From NCBI GenBank assembly GCA_041659105.1, contig JBAZYX010000010.1:1-52282 (forward strand): a DNA stretch of 52,282 nucleotides. The letters are read 5' to 3'. This DNA comes from CAIUKV01 sp041659105. Lineage in GTDB: Bacteria; Actinomycetota; Acidimicrobiia; IMCC26256; PALSA-555. Below are positions 7,486 through 16,600 of the stretch, in pieces. Position numbers and translations under genes: made by a program. Position 1 is the stretch's first letter. Every line of letters starts with the position of its first letter. The notes under the pieces were generated by a model that saw only the letters and a program-made list of their open reading frames with translations, searched no databases and was not told the origin of the DNA.

Positions 7486-8310
7486 ATGCAGCCCCTCACG
7501 CCCGGCACCGTGCGCGACCTGCTCGCCGCGCACGGCTGTCGCCCGAGCAAGGCGCTGGGCCAGCACTTCCTCGCCGATCCCAACCTCGCCCGCAAGATCG
7601 TGCGGCTCGCCGACGTGCACGACGGCGACCGCGTGGTCGAGATCGGGCCGGGCATCGGCTCGCTCACCGTGGCGCTCGCGGAGGCCGGCGCGCACGTCGT
7701 GGCGCTCGAGCTCGATCGCCACCTCGTGCCGATCCTCACCGAGGTGGTGGCCGGGGCCGACGTCGAGGTCGTGGCCGGTGACGCGATGACCGCCGACTTC
7801 CGCGCCCTCACCGGCGGCGGCGAGTGGGCGTGCGTGTCGAACCTGCCGTACAACGTGGCCACGCCGATGGTCATGCGCCTGCTCGACGAGTTCCCCGAGA
7901 TGACGCGCTGCCTGGTGATGGTGCAGCGCGAGGTGGGCGAGCGGATCGTCGCCGGACCGGGCACGAAGGCCTACGGTGCGGTCTCGGTGAAGGTTGCGTA
8001 CTACGCCGAGGCGCGCATCGTGGGCACGGTGGCCGCGACCGTGTTCGTGCCGCCGCCCAACGTCGCCTCCGCGCTCGTGCGCCTCGACCGCCACCCCGAG
8101 CCCCCGGTCGACGTCCCCTCGCCCGAGGCCCTGTTCGCCCTCGTGCGGGCCGGCTTCGGCCAGCGCCGCAAGACCCTGCGCCGGGCGCTCGCGCCCGCCC
8201 TGGGCGACCGCACCGAGGCGGTGCTCGCCGCGGCCGGGGTCGAGGCCCGGACCCGGGCGGAGGAGCTGACGCTCGACGACTGGGCCCGCGTGTGCCGGGA
8301 GGCCGCGTGA
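7486..8310 (+). CDS. rsmA: 16S rRNA dimethyladenosine transferase RsmA (KsgA)
   Basis: RsmA dimethylates A1518 and A1519 in helix 45 of 16S rRNA, a late step of 30S assembly. The 274-residue product shows KALGQHFLADPNLARKIV, the SAM motif VVEIGPGIGSLT, the acidic ALELDRHL, a GDAM segment and the catalytic NLPYNVATPM motif (NLPY). The C-terminal FGQRRKTLRRAL segment is also typical. The stop overlaps the GTG start of ispE as GTGA, so the two are translationally coupled. The rpfB-rsmA-ispE order is conserved across actinobacteria. Confidence 0.96.
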   Translation: MQPLTPGTVRDLLAAHGCRPSKALGQHFLADPNLARKIVRLADVHDGDRVVEIGPGIGSLTVALAEAGAHVVALELDRHLVPILTEVVAGADVEVVAGDAMTADFRALTGGGEWACVSNLPYNVATPMVMRLLDEFPEMTRCLVMVQREVGERIVAGPGTKAYGAVSVKVAYYAEARIVGTVAATVFVPPPNVASALVRLDRHPEPPVDVPSPEALFALVRAGFGQRRKTLRRALAPALGDRTEAVLAAAGVEARTRAEELTLDDWARVCREAA

Positions 8311-9197
8311 ACCGCCTGTCGCGCGTCCGGGCCACGGCATACCCCAAGCTCACGCTGTCGCTGCGGGTGCTCGGCCTGCGCAAGGACGGCTACCACGAGA
8401 TCGAGGCCCTCACCGTCTCCCTGGGCCAGCCCAGCGACGTCGTGGAGGTCACCGCGGTCCCGCACCCGGGCGGCGTGACCTTCACCGTCGAGGGCGAGAC
8501 CGAGCACGTGCCCCCGGGGATGGACAACCTCGCGGCCCGCGCCGCCGAGGACGTGATGCTGCGGGCCGGACGCTCCGGGCACGGCGTCCGCATGGTCCTG
8601 CGCAAGCGCATCCCGGCCGGAGCCGGCCTCGGCGGCGGCTCGGCCGACGCCGCGGCCACGCTCGTGGCCGTGCGCAAGCTGCTCGAGCTCGAGCTCACCG
8701 ACGACGATCTGCTCGCGATCGCGGCGAAGCTCGGGTCCGACGTCCCGTTCTGCCTCCAGGGCGGCGCCGCGTGGATGCGGGGCCGGGGCGAGATCCTCGA
8801 GCCGGTCGCGCTGCGGCCCGGCCTCGGGTTCCTCGTGGCGATCCCGCCGTTCCGGCTCGCGACCCCCACCGTCTACCAGGCGTGGGACGAGCTCGGGGGC
8901 CCGGAGGCGAGCCGGCGGGTGGAGCCGCACGGCCCGGTGGCGCGCCTCATCGGCGAGCTGGCCAACGACCTCGAGCCCGCGGCCGAGATGGTCGAGCCCG
9001 GCCTGGCCGAGTTCCGGCGGGCCCTGGAGCAGGCTGCGGGCCGCCCCGCGATCCTGGCCGGCAGCGGATCGGCCTACGTGGTGCCGATCGAGCGCGGGGT
9101 CGACCCCGCATCGCTGGCCGAGGGCATCGGCCGACGGCTGCGGGTCCCGGTCGCGGGCGCGCGGAGCACCGCGGTCGGCGTGCGCATCGGAACCTGA
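8307..9197 (+). CDS. ispE: 4-diphosphocytidyl-2-C-methyl-D-erythritol kinase
   Basis: IspE phosphorylates CDP-ME in the non-mevalonate isoprenoid pathway. The 296-residue product has the GHMP-kinase signature: AYPKLTLSLRVLGLRKDGYHEIE at the N-terminus (AKxNLxLxV-like, DGYHE), the glycine-rich ATP loop PAGAGLGGGSADAAA, and a C-terminal ILAGSGSAY (usually SGSG). GTG 8307 is chosen because it overlaps the rsmA stop by four bases and puts the conserved RATAYPKL close to the start. Convergent bS22 lies downstream. Confidence 0.95.
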   Translation: MNRLSRVRATAYPKLTLSLRVLGLRKDGYHEIEALTVSLGQPSDVVEVTAVPHPGGVTFTVEGETEHVPPGMDNLAARAAEDVMLRAGRSGHGVRMVLRKRIPAGAGLGGGSADAAATLVAVRKLLELELTDDDLLAIAAKLGSDVPFCLQGGAAWMRGRGEILEPVALRPGLGFLVAIPPFRLATPTVYQAWDELGGPEASRRVEPHGPVARLIGELANDLEPAAEMVEPGLAEFRRALEQAAGRPAILAGSGSAYVVPIERGVDPASLAEGIGRRLRVPVAGARSTAVGVRIGT

Positions 9198-9284
9198 CGC
9201 ATCGGAACCCGAAGCGAACGGGACGACCGCGCGACCCCGGGGTGCCCCGAGGCTCGTGAGCCCGACCAGGAGTGCTGTTGTCCG

Positions 9285-9300
9285 CGGAGCCGAGGCTCCG
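9285..9300. terminator. Hairpin between convergent ispE and bS22 genes
   Basis: CGGAGCC (9285-9291) pairs with GGCTCCG (9294-9300), with a second small palindrome GGCTCGTGAGCC at 9251-9262. Both lie between the convergent ispE and bS22 genes and could end transcription in both directions. No T-tract follows, so this is a tentative call. Confidence 0.35.
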
Positions 9301-9324
9301 AAGGGACGAGAAGGACCGCGCGGG

Positions 9325-9426
9325 CTACTTGCCCTGCTGGCGACGCTGCCAGCGGGTCTTCTTCAGCAACTTCTTGTGCTTCTTCTTCCGCATGCGCTTG
9401 CGGCGCTTCTTGATGAGAGACCCCAT
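9325..9426 (-). CDS. Small ribosomal protein bS22 (AURKAIP1/COX24 domain)
   Basis: The 33-residue product begins MGSLIKKRRKRMRKKKHKK and ends QQGK. It matches the very basic actinobacterial bS22 protein seen in mycobacterial 30S subunits, which belongs to the AURKAIP1/COX24 family (MGSVIKKRRKRM-type start). Nearly half the residues are Lys or Arg. The ATG at 9426 is chosen because longer in-frame extensions would read through the antisense of tRNA-Gln. A TACCTT -10 box lies 10 bases upstream. Genes this short are easily missed by automatic callers. Confidence 0.9.
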   Translation of the reverse strand: MGSLIKKRRKRMRKKKHKKLLKKTRWQRRQQGK

Positions 9427-9436
9427 GGCGGCGCGA

Positions 9437-9442
9437 AAGGTA
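9437..9442 (-). promoter_or_regulatory. -10 box (TACCTT on the minus strand) for bS22
   Basis: Read on the minus strand, TACCTT precedes the bS22 ATG by 10 bases, leaving a leader of at most a few bases. Confidence 0.4.
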
Positions 9443-9495
9443 GTCGGTCGGAGGGCAGAACTCCCATTCGCCGCCATGGTGGCGGGTCGCGGCAC

Positions 9496-9501
9496 TAGGG
9501 T
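9496..9501 (+). promoter_or_regulatory. -10 box (TAGGGT) for tRNA-Gln
   Basis: TAGGGT lies 11 bases before the first base of the tRNA, so the precursor would have a very short 5' leader. Confidence 0.4.
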
Positions 9502-9512
9502 CGGGGCACCCT

Positions 9513-9583
9513 TCGGGGGTGGTGTAACGGCAGCACGGGGTCCTTTGGAGTCCCAAGTCGAGGTTCGAAACCTCGCCCCCGAG
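9513..9583 (+). tRNA. tRNA-Gln (anticodon TTG)
   Basis: The 71-base cloverleaf has acceptor strands TCGGGGG (9513-9519) and CCCCCGA (9576-9582), discriminator G9583, D-stem GTG/CAC and a T-arm around GGTTCGAAACC. The anticodon loop is CTTTGGA, giving TTG at 9545-9547. The anticodon stem has one T-T mismatch (9541 and 9551). CCA is not encoded. Confidence 0.9.
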
Positions 9584-9659
9584 CTCCGGCGCACCATGCT
9601 GGCGTAGGCAGCAGCCGTGACGGCTCGCGCTGTACGGACGATCGGACGAGGAGACCGCA

Positions 9660-11069
9660 ATGGCCTACCGGCCCCTGTCGGCAGTGGTCCTGGCCGCCGG
9701 TGAGGGAACGCGGATGCGCTCCCCCCTCCCGAAGGTCCTGCACCCGCTGTGCGGGCGCCCGATGCTCCTCCACGTGATCGACACCCTGGTGGCGCTGCCG
9801 CTCGATCGGGTGGTCGTGGTGGTGGGCCACGGGGCCGATGCGGTCACCAAGGCGCTCCAGGACGTGCACACCGACGTCCCCATCGAGTTCGTGGAGCAGC
9901 GGGTGCAGCGCGGCACCGGCGACGCCACCTCGGTCGCCCTCACCTCGTTCTCCGACGCGTTCGACGACGACGACGTCATCGTGTGCAGCGCCGACGTCCC
10001 GCTCCTGCGCCCCGAGACCCTCGCCGCGCTCGCGACCGAGCACCGCCTGGCCGACGCCGCGGCCACGCTCCTCACGGCCGTGTCCGACCCCACCGGGTAC
10101 GGGCGGATCGTGCGCGACGCGCGGGGCAACGTCGAGCGCATCGTCGAGCAGACCGACGCCACCCCCGACGAGCTCGCGATCACGGAGTGGAACCCGTCGA
10201 TCTACTGCTTCCGCCGCGCGTACCTCGCGCCGTCGTTGCGGCGGATCAGCCCGGAGAACGCGCAGGGCGAGTACTACCTGACCGACGTGATCCAGGTGCT
10301 GCGCTCCGCCGGCCACCCGGTGCTCGCCACCCCCGTCGGTGACCCCAACGAGGTCCTCGGCGTGAACGACCGCGCCCAGCTCGCCGACGCCGAGGCGATC
10401 CTGCGCCGGCGGATCAACACCGCGTGGATGCGCGCCGGCGTCACCATGGTCGACCCCGCGCGCACCTACATCGACACGACGGTCGAGCTCGCGGCCGACG
10501 TGCACCTGCTGCCCGGCACCATCCTGGAGGGCCGCACCACGGTGGCCTCGGGCGCGGTGATCGGCCCCGACGCCCGCCTGATCGACACCGTCGTGGGCGA
10601 GGGTGCGGCGATCGAGGCGAGCGTGCTGCGCGACGCGGAGATCGGTCCCGACGTGCACGTCGGCCCGTACGCGCACCTGCGCCCGGGCACCCGGCTCGCC
10701 CGTGATGCCAAGGTCGGCAGCTTCGTGGAGACGAAGAACGCCGACGTGGGGGAGGGCGCGAAGCTCCCACACCTCTCGTACGTCGGCGACGCCGACGTCG
10801 GTGCCGGCGCGAACGTCGGCGCGGGCACGATCACGGCCAACTACGACGGCCGCAACAAGCACCACACCAAGATCGGTCCCAACGCGCGCACCGGCTCGAA
10901 CTCCGTGCTCGTCGCGCCGGTCGAGCTCGGCGAGGGCGCGTACACCGGCGCGGGCGCGGTGGTCACCCGCGATGTGCCGCCGGATTCGCTCGCCATCGGT
11001 GTGCCCGCCAAGATCGTGAAAGGCTGGGCGCAGGCGCGGGACGACGCGGACGACGCGGGGGAGCGGTAA
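9660..11069 (+). CDS. glmU: Bifunctional GlmU (uridyltransferase / glucosamine-1-P acetyltransferase)
   Basis: GlmU acetylates glucosamine-1-phosphate and then makes UDP-GlcNAc, the first committed precursor of peptidoglycan. The 469-residue product has the N-terminal pyrophosphorylase loop VVLAAGEGTRMRS and PKVLHPLCG, then the UDP-binding CSADVPLL block. It is followed by a left-handed beta-helix of hexapeptide repeats with the acetyltransferase segment YANYDGRNKHHT-like (NYDGRNKHHTKIG). The C-terminus is acidic. An SD-like GAGGAG lies 5-10 bases before ATG 9660. prs follows on the same strand after 69 bases, as is common in bacteria. Confidence 0.97.
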   Translation: MAYRPLSAVVLAAGEGTRMRSPLPKVLHPLCGRPMLLHVIDTLVALPLDRVVVVVGHGADAVTKALQDVHTDVPIEFVEQRVQRGTGDATSVALTSFSDAFDDDDVIVCSADVPLLRPETLAALATEHRLADAAATLLTAVSDPTGYGRIVRDARGNVERIVEQTDATPDELAITEWNPSIYCFRRAYLAPSLRRISPENAQGEYYLTDVIQVLRSAGHPVLATPVGDPNEVLGVNDRAQLADAEAILRRRINTAWMRAGVTMVDPARTYIDTTVELAADVHLLPGTILEGRTTVASGAVIGPDARLIDTVVGEGAAIEASVLRDAEIGPDVHVGPYAHLRPGTRLARDAKVGSFVETKNADVGEGAKLPHLSYVGDADVGAGANVGAGTITANYDGRNKHHTKIGPNARTGSNSVLVAPVELGEGAYTGAGAVVTRDVPPDSLAIGVPAKIVKGWAQARDDADDAGER

Positions 11070-11138
11070 GCGGAGCGAACGACGATCGAATGGGCGACGT
11101 CATGACCACGGAGCGACACGAGTGAGCGAGCCATAGCG

Positions 11139-12122
11139 ATGGAGCATGTGACGAAGAAGCGGCTGCTGCTGGTCGCCGGCCGCGGCAACGCCGAGCTCTC
11201 CCGGGAGATCGCCGCGTGCCTCAACGAGCCGCTCGGCGAGATCATGCTGTCGACGTTCTCCAACGGCGAGCTCTACTGCCGCTACGGCGAGAGCGTGCGC
11301 GGGGCCGACGCCTTCGTGATGCAGAGCCACAGCGACCCGGTCAACGACCGGATCATGGAGCAGCTGATCATGATCGACGCCGCGAAGCGCGCGTCGGCGA
11401 AGCGGATCACCGCCGTGTGCCCCTTCTACGGCTACGCCCGCCAGGACCGGAAGGCCGAGGGCCGCGAGCCGATCACGGCGCGCCTGGTGGCCGACCTGCT
11501 CTCGGTGGCCGGCGCCGACCGCGTGGTCACCGTCGACCTCCACACGGGCCAGATCCAGGGCTTCTTCGACTTCCCGGTCGACCACCTCACCGCGGTCCCG
11601 CTGCTCGCGAAGCACATCGCCGAGAGCGTCGACGGCGAGGTCACCGTCGTGTCGCCCGATGCCGGCGGCGGCAAGCTCGCCCGCCGCTACGCGAACCACC
11701 TCCTCGACTTCGGCATCGAGGCCGAGCTGGCCTTCATCGACAAGCGCCGGCCCAAGGGCACCCAGAACGTCGCCGAGGCCGTCGAGGTGGTGGGCGAGGT
11801 CGCCGGTCGGGTCTGCGTGCTCGTCGACGACATGATCGACACCGCCGGCACCATCACGAGCGCCGCCGAGCTGCTGGGTCGGCGGGGCGCCATCGACGTG
11901 GTGGTGGCCGCCACCCACGGGGTCCTCTCGGGCCCGGCGGTCGACCGGCTCAAGAACGCCCCCATCCGGGAGGTCGTGGTGTCGAACACCCTCACGATCC
12001 GCAGCGAGAAGCAGTGGGACGGCCTCCGGGTGGTCTCGATCGCCCCCGTCATCGCCGAGGCGCTGGCCGCGATCTTCACCGAGACCAGCGTCAGCGAGAT
12101 CTTCCGCGGCGACAACGTCTAG
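11139..12122 (+). CDS. prs: Ribose-phosphate pyrophosphokinase
   Basis: Prs makes phosphoribosyl pyrophosphate from ribose-5-phosphate and ATP for nucleotide, His and Trp synthesis. The 327-residue product has the full family pattern: FSNGELYCRYGESVRG near the N-terminus, CPFYGYARQDRK (catalytic loop), VVTVDLHTGQIQGFF, VSPDAGG and the PRPP-binding loop VLVDDMIDTAGT. It ends FRGDNV. ATG 11139 is taken as the start; GTG 11148, three codons later, is also possible. It likely shares a transcript with glmU, and a hairpin downstream may end it before rplY. Confidence 0.96.
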   Translation: MEHVTKKRLLLVAGRGNAELSREIAACLNEPLGEIMLSTFSNGELYCRYGESVRGADAFVMQSHSDPVNDRIMEQLIMIDAAKRASAKRITAVCPFYGYARQDRKAEGREPITARLVADLLSVAGADRVVTVDLHTGQIQGFFDFPVDHLTAVPLLAKHIAESVDGEVTVVSPDAGGGKLARRYANHLLDFGIEAELAFIDKRRPKGTQNVAEAVEVVGEVAGRVCVLVDDMIDTAGTITSAAELLGRRGAIDVVVAATHGVLSGPAVDRLKNAPIREVVVSNTLTIRSEKQWDGLRVVSIAPVIAEALAAIFTETSVSEIFRGDNV

Positions 12123-12142
12123 AATCGCCTGCCTCCCTGGTT

Positions 12143-12179
12143 CGCTCGCTGCGAGGCGGCATTCTCCGCCTCGGGAGCG
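12143..12179 (+). terminator. Stem-loop between prs and rplY
   Basis: CGAGGCGG (12152-12159) pairs with CCGCCTCG (12166-12173) around a six-base loop. An outer CGCTC (12143-12147) pairs with GAGCG (12175-12179) across a small bulge. Its place 20-60 bases after the prs stop fits a terminator, though there is no T-run. Confidence 0.45.
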
Positions 12180-12212
12180 CTCGCACACCCGTATCGAAAG
12201 GTCGGTCGCGCC

Positions 12213-12860
12213 ATGCCCGACGACGTCGTCTTGATCGCAGAACCCCGCAGTGACCGGGGGTCGGGCCCTGCCGGCCGCCTCCGTCGTGAAGGGCGCCTCC
12301 CGGCCGTCGTCTACGGCCTCGGCGGCGACGCCGCGGCGGTCACCGTCCCGGCCCACGACCTCAACCTCATCCTGGCCAAGGGCGTCAACTCGCTGATCAC
12401 CCTCCGGATCGAGGGCAAGGACGAGCTCGCCCTGGCCCGCCAGGTGCAGCGCCACCCGGTGCGCAACGAGCTGCTCCACGTCGACTTCGTCCGGGTGAGC
12501 GTGGACGTCGCGATCACGGCCGACGTCGCCCTCCTGCTCGAGGGCGAGCCGGTGGGTGTGCGCAACGGCGGTCTGCTCGAGCAGCAGCTCTTCAGCATCC
12601 CGGTCGAGGCCAAGCCCCAGGACATCCCGGGCTCCATCGAGCTCGACGTCTCGCACATGGACCTCGGCGACCAGCTCCGCGTCGGCGAGCTCCCGCTCCC
12701 GGCGGGCGTGGTCACCACGCTCGAGGCCGACGCGCTGGTCGCGGCCATCACGATCCCGCGCGGTCTGCTCGGCGAGGGCGAGGGCGAGGGCGAGGAAGGC
12801 GAAGAGGGTGCTTCGGCGCCTGCGGCCGACGGCGAAGGCGCCGCCAGCTCCGAGGAGTAA
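12213..12860 (+). CDS. rplY: Large ribosomal protein bL25 (CTC form)
   Basis: bL25 binds 5S rRNA in the large subunit. The 215-residue product is the long general-stress-protein (CTC) form. An N-terminal L25 domain (R-x-GxRRLR-like lead, LPAVVYGLGG, VQRHPVRNELLHVDFVRV) is joined to the beta domain (IPVEAKPQDIPGSIELDVSHMDLGDQLRV) and an acidic, low-complexity tail of Gly, Glu and Ala from about residue 188. AAAGG lies upstream of ATG 12213. pth follows after three bases, so the pair is co-transcribed, as in M. tuberculosis. Confidence 0.95.
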   Translation: MPDDVVLIAEPRSDRGSGPAGRLRREGRLPAVVYGLGGDAAAVTVPAHDLNLILAKGVNSLITLRIEGKDELALARQVQRHPVRNELLHVDFVRVSVDVAITADVALLLEGEPVGVRNGGLLEQQLFSIPVEAKPQDIPGSIELDVSHMDLGDQLRVGELPLPAGVVTTLEADALVAAITIPRGLLGEGEGEGEEGEEGASAPAADGEGAASSEE

Positions 12861-12863
12861 CCG

Positions 12864-13469
12864 GTGCTGCGCCGCGGGGCGAACCGCGGCCCGCGGTTCG
12901 GCACGCCGGCCGACCTGCTCGTGGTCGGACTCGGGAACCCGGGGTCCGAGTACGCCCGGACGCGCCACAACGTGGGCGCGGAGGTGGTGGAGCTGCTCGC
13001 GGCCCGTCACGGCGCGCGCCTGCGCACGGGCAAGGAGCGCGCCCAGGCCGACCAGGTGAACGTCGGTGGGAAGCGCATGGCGCTCGCGATCCCGACCACC
13101 TACATGAACGACTCCGGCGCTGCGGTGCAGGCGCTGGTCCGCCGCTACGGCGTGACGCCCGAGCAGGTGGTCATCGTCCACGACGAGCTGGACCTGCCCG
13201 TGGCCGCCCTCAAGCTGAAGGCGGGCGGCGGGCTCGCGGGCCACAACGGCCTGCGCTCGATCAAGGCGCACCTGAAGACGGACGCGTTCCTGCGCGTGCG
13301 CATCGGCGTGGGCAAGCCGGCGTCGAAGGAGCACGGGGTCGACCACGTGCTCAACAAGTTCGCCAAGCGCGAGCGCGCCGAGATCGACGTGACGCTCCAG
13401 CACGCGGCCGACGCGGTGGAGGCGATCCTCGCCGACGGCATCGACGCCGCCATGAACCAGTTCCACTGA
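12864..13469 (+). CDS. pth: Peptidyl-tRNA hydrolase
   Basis: Pth frees tRNA from peptidyl-tRNA released by stalled ribosomes. The 201-residue product shows LLVVGLGNPGSEYARTRHNVG with the catalytic His in RHNVG, TYMNDSG, the VIVHDELDLP block and GGGLAGHNGLRSI. A 15-residue basic lead precedes the conserved core. GTG 12864 starts three bases after the rplY stop. A strong palindrome follows the stop codon. Confidence 0.96.
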   Translation: MLRRGANRGPRFGTPADLLVVGLGNPGSEYARTRHNVGAEVVELLAARHGARLRTGKERAQADQVNVGGKRMALAIPTTYMNDSGAAVQALVRRYGVTPEQVVIVHDELDLPVAALKLKAGGGLAGHNGLRSIKAHLKTDAFLRVRIGVGKPASKEHGVDHVLNKFAKRERAEIDVTLQHAADAVEAILADGIDAAMNQFH

Positions 13470-13478
13470 CCTCTCCAC

Positions 13479-13527
13479 GTCTTGGCGTCACTCGTGCCGC
13501 TGACAGCGGCACGAGTGACGCCAAGAC
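13479..13527 (+). repeat. Long perfect palindrome, family member 1 (23-bp stem)
   Basis: Bases 13479-13501 pair with 13505-13527 without a mismatch around a three-base loop (stem core TTGGCGTCACTCGTGCCGCT). A second copy at 24773-24815 has two changed bases in each arm that keep pairing intact. It lies ten bases after pth and before the mfd promoter, so it may be a terminator; the covariation shows that the fold matters. Confidence 0.8.
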
Positions 13528-13549
13528 CGGGGGGCGGGGACGCCGCCGG

Positions 13550-13555
13550 TAGCCT
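13550..13555 (+). promoter_or_regulatory. Possible -10 box (TAGCCT) for the mfd operon
   Basis: TAGCCT lies 48 bases before ATG 13604. It would give a leader of about 40 bases, longer than those of most genes in the window. No second TAnnnT box is seen at leaderless spacing. Confidence 0.3.
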
Positions 13556-13603
13556 GACTGGTCCTCCCGGGGTCGGCGAACGATCCCGGGTACGTGCGCG
13601 CCC

Positions 13604-16600
13604 ATGAACCCCGTGACCCCGCCCCTCGCCCCCCTCGCCCCGCTCCTCGCCGAGGAGCCCGCGCTGCGCGCCGTGATCGGGCGAGAACCCGTGGTCGCGG
13701 TGCCCGACCCCGCCCGGGCCCTGTTCGTGGCCGGGCTGGCGCGGGCCAGCACCCGGCGCCCGATCGTGGTGGCGGTGCCCACGCTTGCCGAGGCCGACCG
13801 GCTCGTGCACGACCTCGCCCAGTTCCTGCCGCCGGGCGCGGTCGAGGAGTTCCCGGCGTGGGAGACGCTGCCGTTCGAGCGGGTGTCGCCGTCGGTGGAG
13901 ACGATGGGCCGGCGCCTGCGGGTGATGTGGCGACTGCGGGCGGGCGACCTGCCCACGGTGCTGGTGGCGCCGGTGCGCGCGCTCGTGCAGCGGTTGGGTC
14001 CGCACGTGGAGGACGTCGAGCCGATCGCGGTGCGCCCCGGCGCGCACCTCGACCGCGACATGCTCGTCGCGTCGCTCGTCGAGATGGGCTACCGGCGCGA
14101 GTACCAGGTGGAGGCCCGCGGCGAGGTCGCGGTGCGGGGCTCGATCGTCGACGTGTACCCGTCCACCGCGGACCACCCCGTGCGCATCGACCTCTGGGGC
14201 GACGAGGTCGACCGCCTCACCGCGTTCTCGGTGGCCGACCAGCGCACCACGCACGACGTCGACGAGGTCGCGATCTTCCCGGCGCGCGAGCTGCTGCCCA
14301 CCCCCGAGGTGCGGGCGCGGGCCGCGGCGCTGGTGACGGAGCAACCGTGGGGCGCCGCGCACTGGGAGCGCCTCGCCGAGGGCCAGTCGTTCGACGGCAT
14401 GGAGTCGTGGCTGCCGTGGCTCACCAAGGGCGACCACCTGCTCTCGGATCTCCTGCCCGCGGAGGCGCTCGTGCTGGTGTGCGAGCCGCGCCGGATCCGT
14501 GACCGCGCGCAGGAGCTGCTCGACGACGAAGCCGCGCTCGCAGCGACGCTCGCCACCACCTGGGGTGCGGTCGGCGAGGACGCGCCCCGGCTGTCGCTCT
14601 CGTTCGAGCGGCTCCTCGCGCACACGCCCGCCGGGGCCACCAACGTCCTGGCCACGCCCGAGTCGCCCGACACGCCGTTGCTCCAGGCCACCGGCTTCGA
14701 CCCGGTGGTCGGTGCGTCCGAGCGGGTGGGACAGCGGCTCGCGCAGCTGCGCAACGATGGCTACCGCGTCGTGCTCGCGGCCGACGGCACCGGCAGCGCG
14801 GCCCGCCTCGCCGACGTGCTCCACGAGGACGGCGTCGACACGACTCGTGACGCGATCGCGCCCGGCGAGATCGGCATCGTCGTCGCGCCGCTCGAGCGGG
14901 GCGCGGTGCTCGGCGCGGCGAAGGTCGCGCTCGTCGCCGAGTCCGACCTCACCGGGCGTCGGCGTGTCCACCGGACCGCGCGTGGCGCGCGTCGGTCGGT
15001 CGACCTCTACGAGGACCTGGCCGCCGGCAACTACGTCGTGCACCAGACGCACGGCGTGGCGCGCTACGCCGGCATGGTCACGCGCGCGATCGGTGGCTCC
15101 GAGCGCGACTACCTGCTGCTCGAGTACAAGGGTGGCGACAAGCTCTACGTGCCCACCGACCAGGTCGGCACCGTGCGCAAGTACACCGGCGGCGACACGC
15201 CCACGCTGCACCGCATGGGCGGCGCGGACTTCGAGAAGTCGAAGGCGCGGGTCCGTTCGGCAACGCGGGAGATCGCGCAGGAGCTGGTGGTGCTGTACCG
15301 GCGGCGGCTGGCCACGCCGGGATTCGCGTTCGCGCCCGACACGCCCTGGCAGCACGAGGTGGAGGAGGCGTTCCCGTTCGAGGAGACGCCCGACCAGCAG
15401 GCCGCGATCGACGCCGTGAAGGCCGACATGGAGCGCGACGTGCCGATGGACCGGCTCGTGTGCGGCGACGTCGGGTTCGGCAAGACCGAGGTCGCGGTGC
15501 GCGCCGCGTTCAAGGCGGTTCAGGACGGCAAGCAGGTGGCGATCCTCGTACCGACCACGCTCCTCGCCGACCAGCACGGCCAGACCTTCCGCGACCGCTT
15601 CGCGAACTACCCCGTGCGGGTCGAGGTGATCTCCCGGTTCCTCACCACGGCGGACCAGAAGAAGGTGATCGCCGCGCTGGCGTCGGGCGATGTCGACGTC
15701 GTGATCGGCACCCACCGGCTCCTCTCCGAGGACGTGAAGTTCAAGGACCTCGGCCTCCTCGTGGTCGACGAGGAGCAGCGCTTCGGCGTCACCCACAAGG
15801 AGCGCATCAAGGCGATCCGCGCGAACGTCGACGTGCTCACGCTCTCGGCCACGCCCATCCCACGCACGCTCGAGCTGTCGATCACCGGCATCCGCGACAT
15901 GTCGCTCGTCAACACCCCGCCCGAGGACCGCCAGCCGATCCTCACCTACGTCGGGGAGTACGACGACCGCGTTGTCGCCGAGGCCATCCGGCGCGAGCTG
16001 TTGCGCGAGGGCCAGGTGTTCTACGTGCACAACCGCGTGCAGGACATCGACTTCGTGGCCGAGCACGTGCGTGACCTCGTGCCGGAGGCGCGGGTCGCGA
16101 TCGCGCACGGGCAGATGGACGAGGGCCGGCTCGAGAAGGTGGTGATCGACTTCTGGGACCGCGAGTACGACGTGCTCGTCAGCACGACCATCGTCGAGAG
16201 CGGGCTCGACATGCCGATGGTCAACACGCTCGTGGTCGACCGCGCCGACCTCCTCGGCCTCGCGCAGCTGTACCAGCTGCGGGGCCGGGTCGGGCGACGC
16301 GGGCAGCGTGCGTACGCGTACCTGCTGCACCCGGTCGACCGCGCGCTCACCGAGGAGGCGTACGAGCGGCTGCGGACGATCGGCGAGTTCACCGAGCTCG
16401 GCTCCGGCTTCAAGATCGCGATGCGCGACCTCGAGATCCGCGGTGCGGGCAACCTGCTCGGCGGCGAGCAGTCGGGCCACATCGCGGCGGTCGGCTTCGA
16501 CCTCTACTGCCAGATGGTCACCGATGCGGTGGCGGAGCTGAGCGGGGAGGTGCCCGAGCCGCCGGTCGAGGTGACGATCGAGATCCCGGTGCCCGCGAAC

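Noticed and set aside
13145..16480. Minus-strand open frame of over 1100 codons opposite mfd
   Set aside because: Same explanation: low-complexity antisense translation of a clearly coding Mfd gene.
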